64,000 bases of DNA, from the NCBI RefSeq assembly GCF_050947875.1, contig NC_134576.1, forward strand, positions 51,584,255 through 51,648,254. The letters run 5' to 3'. The translations under genes were made by a program, and so were the position numbers. The DNA comes from Dermacentor variabilis (Eukaryota > Arthropoda > Arachnida > Ixodida > Ixodidae). Of this stretch, positions 41,645 through 52,799 are shown piece after piece (the first letter of the stretch is position 1; each line of letters opens with the position of its first letter). The notes beneath the pieces were generated by a model. It saw only the letters and a program-made list of their open reading frames with translations. It had not been told where the DNA came from and did not search any database.

Positions 41645-42810
41645 ATGGATACACAGATAGTACGCTGGGATGTCAGAGGTCCCCTACACAATCTCGATGA
41701 TATTAAAGAACTCCTGTTTAAGTATAGTTCAAAGGCGCTGTGTGTTCAAGGAACATACCTCAAACATAAGCTAACTGATTTTCTCCGACAATATGCTATT
41801 TTTCGTAAAGACCGCGAGGACACTGTCGTGTCATACCCGGCAGTGTATGACAGTGTTTGTATATCACAATAGACAAACGTGTTGCCTGCTGGGAATTAAA
41901 ACTTCGTACGAACCTAGAAGCAGTCGCTGTCTGAAGGGTGTTGTTTAACAAGGTAGTCGCTATCAGCTCTAAATAAATTCTTGCGAATTACCAACTTCAC
42001 AAAACCGAATTTCCAAGCCATGTAATCAACTTAAGGCGCCATAGATAGTTGTTGGAGATTTAAACGCACATAAGAGTTTGTGTGGAGACCCATTGCGATG
42101 CGGGAGGTCACCTAATTGAAAACTTTCTCTTTTCCTCAGTAGCATGTATACTTAATAAGAAAGAGCCAACGTATTACAGTGTCATATAACATATACTCAT
42201 TCATCGACTTAAGTGTAGTATCGACTACACTAATTCCGTGTCTGGAGTGGTCCGTTCTGAAGAACCCCTTCGGGGAGCGACCACTTCCCAATTACGTTAA
42301 ACCTAACAAAACAAGATGAGTACTCGCCACATTTTCTTCAAAGGAACATGGACTCAGCCAACTGGGAACCGTTTAGAGAGCTCCCGTATTTAGGCGGAGA
42401 TGACACTACTGGTTTTAATGTAGACGACGCTGTGGCATATCTAACAGGTTTCATTATTGACGCTGCAACTAAATGTATCAAGCAAACCAACGGACTGGCG
42501 AATGAACGTCGCATCCCATGGTGGAACGACGAATGTCGGAAAGCACACAAAAAATCAAAATAAACCTTGAAGATTGCTTCCCAATTCTCCAACCGCTGAA
42601 AGACTTCAAACAGGCAAAGTCACAATTTCAAACAGGCCAGTTCACAAGGGAGGAGAACACGTCGACGTGCAAAGAGAGAAATTTGGGAGAGGTAAATACA
42701 TCTCCAGTATAAATTCGTACACCGATGAAACAAGACTATGGAATAGGGCAAAGAAGTTAATAGGTCGGCAGTCACATCTACCATTAGTAAGAAGGCAGTG
42801 ATAGCCTGGA
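41645..42810 (+). pseudogene. LINE ORF2: endonuclease and linker
   Basis: Opens MDTQIVRWDVRGPLHNLDDI, with CVQGT where CVQET would give the catalytic Glu. The first frame ends at 41870-41872. The rest is readable only across frames: GDLNAH-like sequence near 42055, IDLSVVS near 42206, SDHFPI near 42275, then the linker SANWEPFRELPYLGGDD, GLANERRIPWWNDECRKAHK and SSINSYTDETRLWNRAKKLI. Loss of the Glu plus several indels makes it inactive. Confidence 0.78.
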
Positions 42811-42929
42811 AGATCTGGCGCATTGTCTAAGCGAACACCTTTAATATATCTCGAGCGGATCGCACTACACAGAAACTTTTCTAAGACTCAAAGAACGTAA
42901 AGAGCGGCATACCCTAAACCTCAAAGCTT

Positions 42930-43045
42930 CATTGAATGATGCTTACAATTGCCCATTTATTTTAGCTGAACTTAAGGCGTCTCTCGCTTGTTGCAACAAC
43001 TCGGGGCCAGGTGGCAATTGTGTCATGTACGAAATAGTGTATCTG
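42930..43045 (+). pseudogene. LINE ORF2: start of RT, before the insertion
   Basis: Reads YNCPFILAELKASLACCNNS and GNCVMYEIVYLYK, the first RT block. It breaks at about 43045 and resumes at 44256. Confidence 0.75.
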
Positions 43046-44255
43046 TATAAACTCCCGCAGGGAGCAGAGTTGTACATACCTTTTCCGGCGCCGCTCGCAC
43101 CGCTATTCGCCGAGCGCTGTCACATGGTGCAAAATGACGTCAAATATTCAACTTCGCTGCTGATGAGGCCAACTTTACGGGCTCGGCACCGACTCGTTTT
43201 CGTCAGTGCCATCGTAATTGCGGTCAGCAGACCGTCGAGCGCGTGCTGCATCGGTCGGCTCCGTGTTGCAGGTACGGTATTCGACGATATTAAGTTCATG
43301 ACTTTGGTGAAGGGGTACGAAACACATTTCGACACTTGTATTCCAGTATGACGGGGTACAGCACACCAACGTGCGCAAATCGCTCGGAAGGTGGCAAAGT
43401 CTTTTACGCGGTGCCATGCGGACGGACGAGACCAGCCGGCCAGTTGGTTCCTTATTCTATGGGCCGCCTCCGAAAGAGACAGGATATTGGAAGGGCGTTC
43501 ACCTTGTTTGCAGAGGTGAGTTCGGTTTGTTTACACTAAAGCAGCATTTATCTCGAGCAACACTCCTGTACACGCTGAATGCGTACGCCTGGCACGAGAG
43601 GTTGTTCACGTGTGCAATTTTTCGTGCATATGAGCAGCGCGACACAGACGCGGGACAAAGAATGGACGACACGTCTTCGTCGCCCTGCACATATACGCCA
43701 AGAATGTTAACTTACCAACTCGCCCAATTCGCTGTGTTGCTTGTACGATTGTTCTGACTATGCGGCTCTAGAACAGTGTGTTCAAAATAAAGTAAATTCT
43801 AGCAGATACAATTTGCCCTGGCTTTTCTTTACTCTGTCCTTGTTTTTCATTTTTTTGTCGGCGTTCTGATTTTTCATATGAGGTCGATTGATGTACTGGT
43901 ATTCATTGTTTTGTAGTAAGCGAAAACATTGTGCTCTCCCGCTGATGAGACAGCTGTGATATCTTCAGCATTTACCGCCCGCAATGTGTTGCTTGTTCGA
44001 TCAGCCTTAGTCGACGTGAGGAATGCGAAATAATTGGTGTACGTCTAATAATCGCTGTGTTATCGTAAATTAAACTGAGTTGCATGAAGATATCAATAAA
44101 TATGCGTTGTCATATTACAGTCTGCAATGTGTGAATAATTACTTCGCAAGTTTTCCATCTTATGTTGTTAGTGTAATAAAAATAACTGGTTGTTACTCTT
44201 AATAACTTGTTGCCTTTCCAGTGGCTTTGAATTTGAAAATGATTAGGTACTTACA
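43046..44255. mobile_element. 1.2-kb insertion within the LINE RT
   Basis: RT reading stops before CTCCCGCAGGGAGCAGAG and resumes at GAATCACTGAAAACG. The insert has GC-rich left and AT-rich right halves and an AATAAAG near 43786. Frames of 139 aa (42932-43351, partly in the LINE) and 128 aa (43371-43757) lack known domains. GCGACACAGACGCGGGACAA near 43639 resembles a common tick repeat. The edges show no convincing target duplication. Could be a SINE or LINE fragment compound. Confidence 0.55.
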
Positions 44256-44805
44256 CCCTGAATCACTGAAAACGTTCCTATCTCTTTTCAGTGCCATGTA
44301 GGCGGCGGGGTATGTTTCATCGCCGCCGTGGAATGAAGCTATAGTCATCCCGGTACTTAAACAAGGGAAAGGCCCGGCTTTAGCCAGCAGCTACAGGAGG
44401 CCAATAACGCTAACAAACTGTATATGCAAAGTTCTAGAAAAAATGGTAAACCGACACTTAATCTGTTTCCTGGAAAGTAACAACAAACTGGACCCCCTTC
44501 AATATGGTTTCAGAGAGGGAAGGTCGACGATAGACCCTCTTGTCGGCATTGAGGCAAACATCACAGATGCGTTTATTCACAAGCAGTTCTTATTCCAGTA
44601 TTTCTAGACATAGACAAAGCGTATGACACGACATGCCGATTCGGGATCCTCCGCGATATGTCTGCGATGGGAGTCCGTGGAAACATGTTACACATAATTT
44701 AAAGCTATCTGTGTAACCGCACTCTTCGTGTAAAAGTAGGCAATGCTTTATCTAAACCATTCACCCAAGAAACTGGTGTTGCCCAAGGGGGCATGCTCAG
44801 TTGCA
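44256..44805 (+). pseudogene. LINE ORF2: RT after the insertion, truncated
   Basis: Reads ESLKTFLSLFSAM, a stop, then NEAIVIPVLKQGKGPALASS, CKVLEKMVNRHLICFLES and YGFREGRSTIDPLVGIEANI. A stop and frameshift follow near motif A, and the last part reads GVAQGGMLSC. Ends before YADD. Confidence 0.78.
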
Positions 44806-44959
44806 CAGGCCCCTTTACAGGCGCTGTAACATCTACCTCTCATTATTCATGGCTCCATTGCGAACTGATTAACATCGGCCTGGCGCTCTTTGGCCATATT
44901 TGGCTCTTGAGCCACAAAACACCACATTCATCATCGCAGAAGGCTTAGATGGGGGAGCC
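44806..44959 (+). repeat. Short tick repeat ending CACATTCATCATC
   Basis: GGCCTGGCGCTCTTTGGCCA and TTGAGCCACAAAACACCACA are followed by TTCATCATC, resembling the 3' end of a dispersed tick element. No coding sequence. Confidence 0.4.
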
Positions 44960-45620
44960 ACTCATAGTCCAAGCCAACCTCGTCCTCTTTTGTCACTCGT
45001 TTGCCAACGTAATAAAGCAAATGTAGACGATGTCCACCGGGCGAGTCATTCGGATTTCCGTTAGTGGAAACGCTTCCGACGGGCGACGTAAACGACATCG
45101 GTCTTGCGAGCGCGGTGACCAGTGCATGTTAGGTGGAGCATCACGTAAGTGACGTCACTGAGGAGTACCAGAACGATCAAAGGGCCGGTGTAGCGGGCCA
45201 GAATCTTTTGGCACAAACCAAATTGGCGACGTGGAGTGGACAGCCACACCATGTCTGCTTTTGTGTACGAGACGTGTTGATGTCGCTTATCATAGTGAGC
45301 CTTTGAGTAGTCTTGCGAAGCAAAAGTAGAGAGACGTGCGATGCATTGCGCTTCCTCAGCGCCACAGGGTGTCTCGGCAAGAGAACGTTGGTACAGCTCG
45401 ACAAACGGAGAGAGAAGGTAAAAGGGGTTGAAACCGGTCCTCTCAGGCAGCGTAGTATTCTAAGCGTAGGTCATAAAACGCAAGATAGCATTTCAGCTTG
45501 TGTGCTTAGATTCGACGTACATGGAAAGCATGTTCGTGAGAGTCCTGTTAATGTGCTCAGGGACATTTATAGCAATATATTCCAGATTCGATCCTCCATG
45601 TTCTGTACATTCTTTTTTTT
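44960..45620 (-). pseudogene. Ty3/gypsy integrase C-terminal end, antisense
   Basis: On the minus strand: ASQDYSKAHYDKRHQHVSYT, then VWLSTPRRQFGLCQKILARY, TGPLIVLVLLSDVTYV and VVYVARRKRFH with a stop at 45061. This is the C-terminal DNA-binding part of gypsy integrases. Upstream, FNPFYLL matches the conserved block that precedes it, in another frame. No LTR was recognised nearby. Confidence 0.7.
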
Positions 45621-45675
45621 TGTGTGTGTGGGGGGATTATAATGTAGGATTGTGCCCCTTTTACGCCCAACTGCT

Positions 45676-45980
45676 CGTTTTATTGCGATAGCAATTATAC
45701 GGACACTCCAGGCGCATTTCCACCATCGTCACCGCCGCTGCGGTGACGTTCCGAATAAACTCCAATTGCAATAACATTAAGGTCGCTTGCCGTATACTGG
45801 GGCTGCGAGTCAAAGCGTACGGAGTGAGCCGTGGATGGCGGCTCGATTTCGCGCGCGCAAGCGACGAAGCTTCGTGTGCGCTGTGTTCTCGCCACTTAGT
45901 TCACGACGTAGCAAGAGGCAGCACGAAGGTCAATTCACTCGCTGCTGCTGCCCCACAAGTCTTTTGACAGCAAGTGTCCG
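45676..45980 (+). repeat. Abundant tick repeat, ATTGCGATAGCAATTAT type
   Basis: Starts TTGCGATAGCAATTATACGG and continues with ACACTCCAGGCGCATTTC and a GTC/GCC-rich part. I remember this as a very common tick genomic repeat. GCGATAGC and ATTGC–GCAAT make the first bases palindromic. Right edge approximate. Confidence 0.5.
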
Positions 45981-46295
45981 CGGCCATCGAGTAAGAAGTG
46001 TTTAAGTTTCTCTGTGCGCGTGTGACGCCATGCTTGTTAATTTAGTTAGCAAGCGAATGTTTAAAAATTTATATAGACAATAAACTACTAACCCTACTTC
46101 GTATAGCTATCTAATAATTTGCGATTGCAATCGATGCTACGCCTTTTCGGTGAAACTCATTTTTTTTTCTAATTGTTTCTCTCCGTCAACTTATTTTGTC
46201 AATCACATTTTTATTTCCTGTACATAGTGTCTTGTGTATTACTAAGTGCACCAGTACTGAGGTTCTTTAACACTTCCTGGGCACTACAATAAACA
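45981..46295 (+). mobile_element. Possible LINE 3' UTR leading into the tetranucleotide array
   Basis: The last 100 bases have the look of a LINE 3' end: CCAGTACTGAGG, CACTTCCTGGGC, then CAATAAACATTTGATTGATT. The AATAAA is followed at once by ATTGATTG units. No RT is present. Confidence 0.45.
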
Positions 46296-46608
46296 TTTGA
46301 TTGATTGATTGATTCATTCATTCATTCATTCATTCATTCATTCATTGATTCATTCATTGATTGATTCATTCATTGATTCATTCATTGATTCATTGATTGA
46401 TTCATTCATTGATTCATTCATTGATTGATTCATTGATTGATTCATTCATTGATTCATTCATTCATTCATTCATTCATTGATTGATTCATTGATTGATTGA
46501 TTCATTGATTCATTGATTCATTGATTCATTCATTGATTGATTCATTGATTGATTGATTCGTTGATTGATTGATTGATTCATTGATTGATTGATTCATTGA
46601 TTGATTGC
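46296..46608. repeat. ATTG/ATTC tetranucleotide array, about 310 bp
   Basis: Mixed ATTGATTG and ATTCATTC units in higher-order patterns without other interruptions. Confidence 0.97.
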
Positions 46609-47559
46609 ACGCCATCGCAAAGTACGAAGTGTTTGTTTTCCGTGTGCATTCTTGCACATTAAACACGGCCTCCTGCCCTTCGCCCGTTCTATGATGCGCC
46701 AAAATAGTTCGCGCACATCGTGTCAAGTGATAAAAGGCTATGTGCAGTTTGTAAAAAACATAGGACACTCGTAGATAAGTAAATCGATGTTCACAGTAAA
46801 CTGATTTCGACGCGATAGCGGTTACAACACAGCTAGTGACTGTGTTATCCTTAGACTAAAATTAGACTAAAGCTACGCCACTAACAAAGTACTGTACAAC
46901 ATTACAGCGATCGCGCACGTTGCCTTACCGCGCATTATCGTATACAGTTTTCTACAAAAAATTAATAGAGATAAATCTGAGACTAGTGCTCTACGGGAGA
47001 TGGTCCTCCCCGCGGCATGGTAATGATGGGTATAGTACACGTATTTCGCTCAAGTTGGTCCTTCCGGCTTCAATCGGCTTTCTGACTGCAATTTGATCAT
47101 ACTCAACAAAAGGAAATATTGTGCTCCAGATATAACCATGCCTAATGAATATGCCTGTGTGCAAAATATTATTGCGTTCCCACGTTTAGATAAAATATGA
47201 TAGCTTGGAAATTTATCAATAGGAGATTTTTGCATCGCGCCGATAGCGTTGGCTACGCCGGAGTACCGGGAGCCAATCTCGAAGGCTATGCATTCATTTA
47301 CTGAAAGCTCCGAGAGCGATTGTAGGAGCAAGAAAGCACGCCATGGTCGCCATGTATTGCTCATCACCTAGAAACGAAGATAAAATGTCGTAAATAAAAA
47401 TATTGCGACAGAACCCATCTCACGGTAACTGTAGAAGGTAATGAGTTAGAATTGAATGCTAACTTTTAATAGCGACACAACATATTGCCACCATCATAAC
47501 GAGTTATGTATGAGACGTGTACTGCAACGGAATTACTCTTTCGCGCTTTCTTAAGAACC
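46609..47559. other. Unassigned stretch
   Basis: AT-rich; no family or gene recognised. A 105-aa minus-strand frame (47050-47367) has no domain I know. Confidence 0.4.
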
Positions 47560-47790
47560 CTCAGTGCCATCTAGCGCCGCTGCCGCGAAGCCTGCGCGTA
47601 GCCTCCGAAATCTGTGGCGAACGCTGAGGAACGCGTGATTCGACACGGACTGTTCTCTAGTGCTCCTTTCTGGACACGCTGTGCCATCTAGTGGCACTGC
47701 CGAGAAGTCCGCTCATGGCCTCCGAGACGAGAAGCATGGCACGCCGGCGCCTGCGAACGCCGAGAATTGTTCCCACGCTTGCCGCACACT
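47560..47790 (+). repeat. Two diverged units around GCCATCTAG
   Basis: GCCATCTAGCGCCGCTGCCG (47566) and GCCATCTAGTGGCACTGCCG (47683) start two similar segments, each continuing with GCCTCCGA and GCGAACGC(T/C)GAG. The units are about 117 bp apart and clearly diverged. Confidence 0.65.
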
Positions 47791-47794
47791 CAGT

Positions 47795-48500
47795 AGCACA
47801 TACTCAGTGACCCAACTTGTGTGGTTCATTGAACAACGGCACTCAGCCAGTGCATTCATGGCGGAGCTCGCTACAGCGAAGGGTCGCTGTCTTGAAGTAA
47901 CCCTTGTGGAGTGAATTCGATTACACTCTGCACCGGAGAAATTGAAGGCATATTTTTCTTCACTGTAGAGCGGCCAATTTCCAATGGAACATGCTTAGTT
48001 ACCCAAGTTTATTTATTTTATTTATTGATACTGCGGTCCTGTTTCCAGGACCTTAGCAGGGTGCATACAAAGTGAAATTAAAACATCTAAGTACAAAATA
48101 CAGCGGTACATAACATAGGTCACTCGCGATGTGCAAATTCAAGCAGTTACTGAACCACACCTAGTAAGTCACTTGCTGCTTAAACATAGGTGCGACTGAA
48201 ATAATGGCAGTGAGCATTGGGTTACAGCGCCATCAGTAAGATTACTTCATTCAACAATAGTTCTAGGGAAAAAAAGGAAAATTTGAAGCAATTATTTTTA
48301 GTAGTTAACGGCGTTATTGTCTGTGAGTGTCGATGACGTGTAGCATAACCAGTAGAAAAAGTTAAAACCAGTAGAAAAAGTTGGCATCAAGGAAGCTCAT
48401 TGGAGAGCAGCACACACCTACCGGCACATACCGAGTTACCCAAATTGGCATCAAGGTGTTTCACTGAAGACCACCAGCACAGACCGAATGGCACATACTC
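47795..48500 (+). repeat. Degenerate ~67-bp repeat units
   Basis: GGCACATACTCAGTGACCC-like starts occur near 47799, 47990, 48422 and 48489, with TTGGCATCAAGG and TTCA(T/C)TGAAGA parts between. The clean unit at 48424-48490 measures about 67 bp. A LINE tail (47990-48090) interrupts the series. ACCAGTAGAAAAAGTT is duplicated near 48350-48386. Confidence 0.55.
48008..48090 (-). mobile_element. LINE 3' end, antisense
   Basis: The minus strand ends with GGTCCTGGAAACAGGACCG (a hairpin), GCAGTATCAATAAATAAA and further AATAA units, the end structure of a tick LINE. No coding part. Confidence 0.5.
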
Positions 48501-48800
48501 AGGGGTCCTTTTCTTATTGAAATGAATATTAGGAGAGGTTGGCGCCTTTATGGTGGCACCGGCTACTCCTTGTCACTTGGCAAAGGAAACAAATTAGCGT
48601 AAAAAGGTAGAATAGCGACACAAAATATGACACTCAGTAGAAGACTGGATGAATAAAAAATATACAGTCCAACAGCGCATGAATCGCAAAGTTTTGTGTA
48701 TGAGTTCAGTATGCGTACGCATTATAAAGTCAGATATTATGAAGACCCAAAACACACAACACATGTAATGCACTGCAAGTACAGAACAGCATTATACATA
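48501..48800. other. Unassigned stretch
   Basis: No family recognised. Confidence 0.4.
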
Positions 48801-49560
48801 TTTTTTTTCAAATCAAATCAAGTTTATTCATTACACACAAAGAAACGGTTACATTTTCGTTTTACAGACGAGGGTCCCAAAGTCGAAGACTGTACCCGGG
48901 ACCCTCGGTGGGTAATTATAAGAAAAAAAATTACATAGGTGGCAGGACAGAAATAAAATTTATAGAATGTACACTAACAGAAACGAAGAGCTCTAGTGCA
49001 ACAACAGAAAAGTGATTATGATTACAATGTACAGTACTACTAACAAAAAATAAAAATAATATCGGCGTACAACACAACCTGTAAATTATGTAAAGAAGGA
49101 ACAGAACGAAATAGAGAAAAATATGATCGGCAGGCCGAGATGAAAATGAAGTAAAAATATAAGTGTGCTAGAAATATACATATACAAAATTTCAACAGAC
49201 ACAAAAAACATGAGAATACATAAAAAGAAGCATTATGAACAAAACGACTAAAGGCAACAGCAAGCATGTGAACAGCAAAACATAAGAGAAATAGTGACAA
49301 TAAATAAAACATTTGGAACCAATATTGCGTCACTGCGTCAAAAGAAACTCTTTAAGGGATTTTTTGAAGGCATAGAATGATGTGAGTGATTTTATGTTTG
49401 ATGGTAAGTGATTCCACAAGGATATACCAGCGAAAGATGATGTTAGTTTACCATAGTTGGTACGGACACGAGGCAGTAAAAAATTTCTGTTAAAGGCAAA
49501 CCTAGTTCTATTGTAGTTATGTAAATCATTTAGGTTAACGAATTCGTAAAGCAATTGGTT
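48801..49560 (-). mobile_element. LINE 3' end with ORF2 C-terminus, antisense
   Basis: The minus-strand frame 49554-49330 reads NYNRTRFAFNRNFLLPRVRT, NYGKLTSSFAGISLWNHLPS and NIKSLTSFYAFKKSLKEFL, the C-terminal block of many Jockey/CR1-like ORF2 proteins. A 530-bp AT-rich 3' UTR ends near 48805 with AATAAACTTGATTTGATTTG and a T run on the plus strand. RT proper is missing. It abuts the next antisense LINE. Confidence 0.7.
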
Positions 49561-49730
49561 GTTAAGTAACTTGAAAAATAAGATTGTTAAATCTTAAATT
49601 AAATCGTAAAAGCTGCGATCACCACATGAACCAGTTATGAACCACGAACAACAGCTATGTTATTCATTTAGCGTATTGGGATCATCTGAAACTTATTTTC
49701 CCCAAATGTAGGTGTCCTCGAAAAACGTTT

Positions 49731-50420
49731 TCAGAGCACGAAGTGCTCTTTTCTGAAGGCCCGCAGTTGGCCATTGGCCAAGTATCTTTTGTAAGAGTGA
49801 ATGGTCTTCTGTCTAATATCAACAAATTTGCTTGTAGTACCCTTCTTTGTGGATCCTATTTCATGCACTCGAGGAGAAGATGATGCACATCTTCGACTCG
49901 ATTGCCACAAGAACACTGCGGACTAGACACGTTTTATCCTGTACAAGAAGTGTTTCGTAAATGCAGTACCAAGACGCAGGCGGTGTACCAATGTTTCAAA
50001 TTTTCTATTGTCTCTTGGATTTTCCGGCAGTGATAAGTTTATACATACGTCTAGAAAGTATAACTCGGTGTTTTTAGTTTGCTGATCAAACCAGGTAGTT
50101 TTGCTGAGGCCACAGGAAATCTGTCTCAGGAGCAGACGGACTTCCCCACGCAATATGGGAAGATTGGCTGTTTCTGCGTTATTGTGCGCCCGATTCGCAG
50201 CTGCGTCCGCTGCAGTATTACCAGGAATATGGCAGTGCCCAGGTCTCCACTGAAACGCAGTTACGTGTTTCATTGCACTTGCTTTTGTAAGTTATTTGAG
50301 CATCTCATACAACAGCAAAGTATTCAAAGAATTTTTCTTATTTTTCTGAAGTAATGTGAGAGCGGCTTGCGAATCGCTAAACCCATTTTTGCGAATGCTT
50401 TTCTGAAGTTATGAAACGCA
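49731..50420 (-). pseudogene. RNase H and C-terminal knuckle of the antisense LINE
   Basis: SDSQAALTLLQ near 50370 is the RNase H Asp block. The 50273-49923 frame reads PGHCHIPGNTAAD with His and Asp intact, then a linker and the conserved block LVHRLRLGTAFTKHFL. After a frameshift, CSCGNRVEDVHHLLLEC gives the C-terminal CCHC-type knuckle. The end of ORF2 lies near 49700. Confidence 0.8.
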
Positions 50421-50976
50421 AAGCACACATTATTGCAAACAGCTATGCCACAGTGGAAGATGTCTCTCGGGATAATTTAAATGTTTCCTCTAACGCTAAA
50501 TGTGGAATGACGAATGCTGAAGTTGAGGAATTTTTATGACACGAACCATCTGTAAAACGTGGATGTACCGGGGACATAATACGTAAATTTGGAAGAGTGC
50601 CAGCTGTTCTGCGGCTACTGTGAACATGTCTCTCTTAGATATAATCCCGTCAACCGATAATTCTATTTTAGAACATGTTAACATCCAGGGAGGGTAACTA
50701 ACATCCCCTTTGCATAATTCAAATCTTGGTAATAATGCTCTTTGTTCTCGAACAACATCGTGAATTTTGCTTTTGTTTCTTTCGGTAAGCGCGAGGTTTA
50801 ACGGATGCTTCTCGTGTTTGGTTAAGATGCGATAAATATGTCGGCATGTTTCAACCGTTCGTATGACTGGAAATGGTGGGTGACGAGCTTCATCAATTAC
50901 TACAGATTTCGAGGTAGCCTGCGGAGGCGCAAGACACACTCGCAGCCCTCTTGCCAGTAAACGTTGAAGCCGTTCC
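50421..50976 (-). pseudogene. RT-RNase H linker of the antisense LINE
   Basis: The frame at 50939-50496 reads RHPPFPVIRTVETCRHIYRI and SYPPWMLTCSKIELSVDGII, which I take as the connection before RNase H. In-frame with itself but frameshifted from both neighbours. Confidence 0.6.
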
Positions 50977-51873
50977 TCAGAAGTTTGCGACTCGCCGAAT
51001 TACTGCATTGGTCTGCTTTTCAATTGCGCGGATGTGCGATGCCCATGTTAGCTGGTGGTCAAGTATAACTCCAAGAAATTTATGCTCTTTTGAAAACATC
51101 AAAGTTTGCGCTTTAAGCGTAAGTTGGAAATTATTCAGCTGTTGTCTAGTGAAAGGAATTACGGCTGTCTTTGCGTATGAACGACTCGTGCCTCTTTCTT
51201 TTAAAAAGGCGTCGATACTATCAACACCCTCTTGCAGCGTTCTTTGAATGTCTTGTATATGAGATCCAGAGGCCCATACGCAGATGTCATCTGCGTACGG
51301 AGAATACTGTAGACAAGACGGGAGATATTGTGGCGAGGCTGCCATGACACAGTTGAATAAAAACGGACTGAGAACACTGCCCTGCGGAACGCCCTGCTTG
51401 ATGCTGTGATAATTACTCTCTCCTTCAATTATATCCCCAACTATTTTTCTATCTTTCAAGAAATTTGATACCCATCGCAGTGTTCGACCGTGTAGGCCAA
51501 GCTCTAACGTACCAGCAAGGACGTGTATGTGACTTACAGTGTCGAATGCTCTTTGAATGTCAAAGAATACTGCTATTGTCACATTTCCACAAGATCGTTC
51601 ACGTTCGACGCATGTGGCAATGTCTAATATTGAATCCATTGTAAACCGATTTTGTCGAAAGCCGGTCATGTAATTGAAAAACACATTTGTGTGTTCACAC
51701 CACCACTGAAGTCGACGGTCTATCATCTTCTTCATTAGTTTGGAAAAACAGCTTGTGAGACTGACGGGTCGGTAGGAGCCAAGACAAAGGCGAGTCTTTC
51801 TTGGTTTTAGTACTGGAATTACCCGGGCTAATTTCCATGAATGTGGAAGAGGCTCTCTTATCCAGATTATCAT
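50977..51873 (-). pseudogene. RT domain of the antisense LINE, catalytic motifs intact
   Basis: A 298-aa uninterrupted frame. Blocks in order: PHSWKLARVIPVLKPRK, SYRPVSLTSCFSKLMKKMID, the motif A Asp in AVFFDIQRAFDTVSH, KQGVPQGSVLSPFLFN, the catalytic YADD in YSPYADDICVWASG, and FLGVILDHQLTWASHI. All three catalytic Asp residues are present. It is not a full gene, because the frame is cut on both sides by indels. Confidence 0.9.
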
Positions 51874-51919
51874 TAAATATCTCCAAAAGAGCCATTCTTC
51901 CTACTGGACCTTGGTTCTT

Positions 51920-52345
51920 TTACATCATATACGTAACACCATCTGGGTCAGCAGTTGTCTTTGTACTGCATGATAAAAGAGCACATTTCAATTCATTTAA
52001 ACTCATCTCACAGTCAAGTTGAGGATGTCGTGACATAAAGCGCGCACGAACCTTCTGTTCTGCTAGTGTTGTCGAACTTGCAAATTGTAGACAAGTAAAC
52101 GGAATTCTTGGTCTAGATAGAAGTTGACATATTTCGTCAGCAACATATGCTTCTGGAGTGCTTCGAGCTACGGCCAAGTCTTGGAAGGGATGGCTCTGGG
52201 TAACTGGACCACTAAAAGATCGGGCAACTGACCATATTCTGGGAACTGGAGTAAAAGGAGACAACGACGCGCAGTATTCTCGCCATCTTCTCGTACCTAG
52301 TTTTTGTAGGTGTCGGCGCAAAGTTGACTGAACTTTCTGCGACAT
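51920..52345 (-). pseudogene. Endonuclease-RT linker of the antisense LINE
   Basis: The frame reads LRRHLQKLGTRRWREYCASL, PVTQSHPFQDLAVARST and, at the end, KTTADPDGVTYMM, the first RT block where AGPDG is usual. Confidence 0.7.
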
Positions 52346-52799
52346 AATATAGTCATCCAGCTTTCCACTGCGGCGGTAAGCCCGTTCTGCGCGTCTTCTA
52401 ATGACTCTTAGACATTCACATTCCCGTCAACTGCAGCGTATTCATTTAGAACAATCACTTGCTTTGTGCAGATCTTGTAAGACTCACACAATATATTTGC
52501 AAAACTTTGAAAGTTCGGATTTCAGCCCAATGAGTTACTTAAATGGTGACGAAAATTTTTCCAATTAGTATATTTTGAGTAGCGCCGGGTCCCCTCATAG
52601 CGTATAAGGCGATGTTTAACCAGGATCGGAAAATGATCACTACCGTGCGTTTCTATGTCTGTTTACCATTGAACGCCATCAAGAAGGTCTTGTGAGCAGA
52701 GCGTAACATCTATACAGCTTGAGTAACGAAACCCGCGCAAAAAACGTTGGAGAGCTGTCATTTAACACGACAAGATTACTCTTTTCTGCGGCAGACTCT

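Larger units (their letters stand above)
39901..44805 (+). mobile_element. I-type tick LINE, 5' UTR to RT, with a nested insertion
   Basis: Contains a 5' UTR (about 39905-40515), ORF1 with zinc knuckles, a hairpin between the ORFs, ORF2 endonuclease and linker, and the first part of RT. A 1.2-kb insertion splits the RT fingers at about 43046-44255. The copy ends at about 44805, just after GVAQGGMLSC, before the catalytic YADD. I remember the protein family from tick databases; its RNase H and 3' end are absent here. Confidence 0.75.

Noticed and set aside
46296..46608. CRISPR-like array
   Set aside because: The repeats are pure tetranucleotides without unique spacers.
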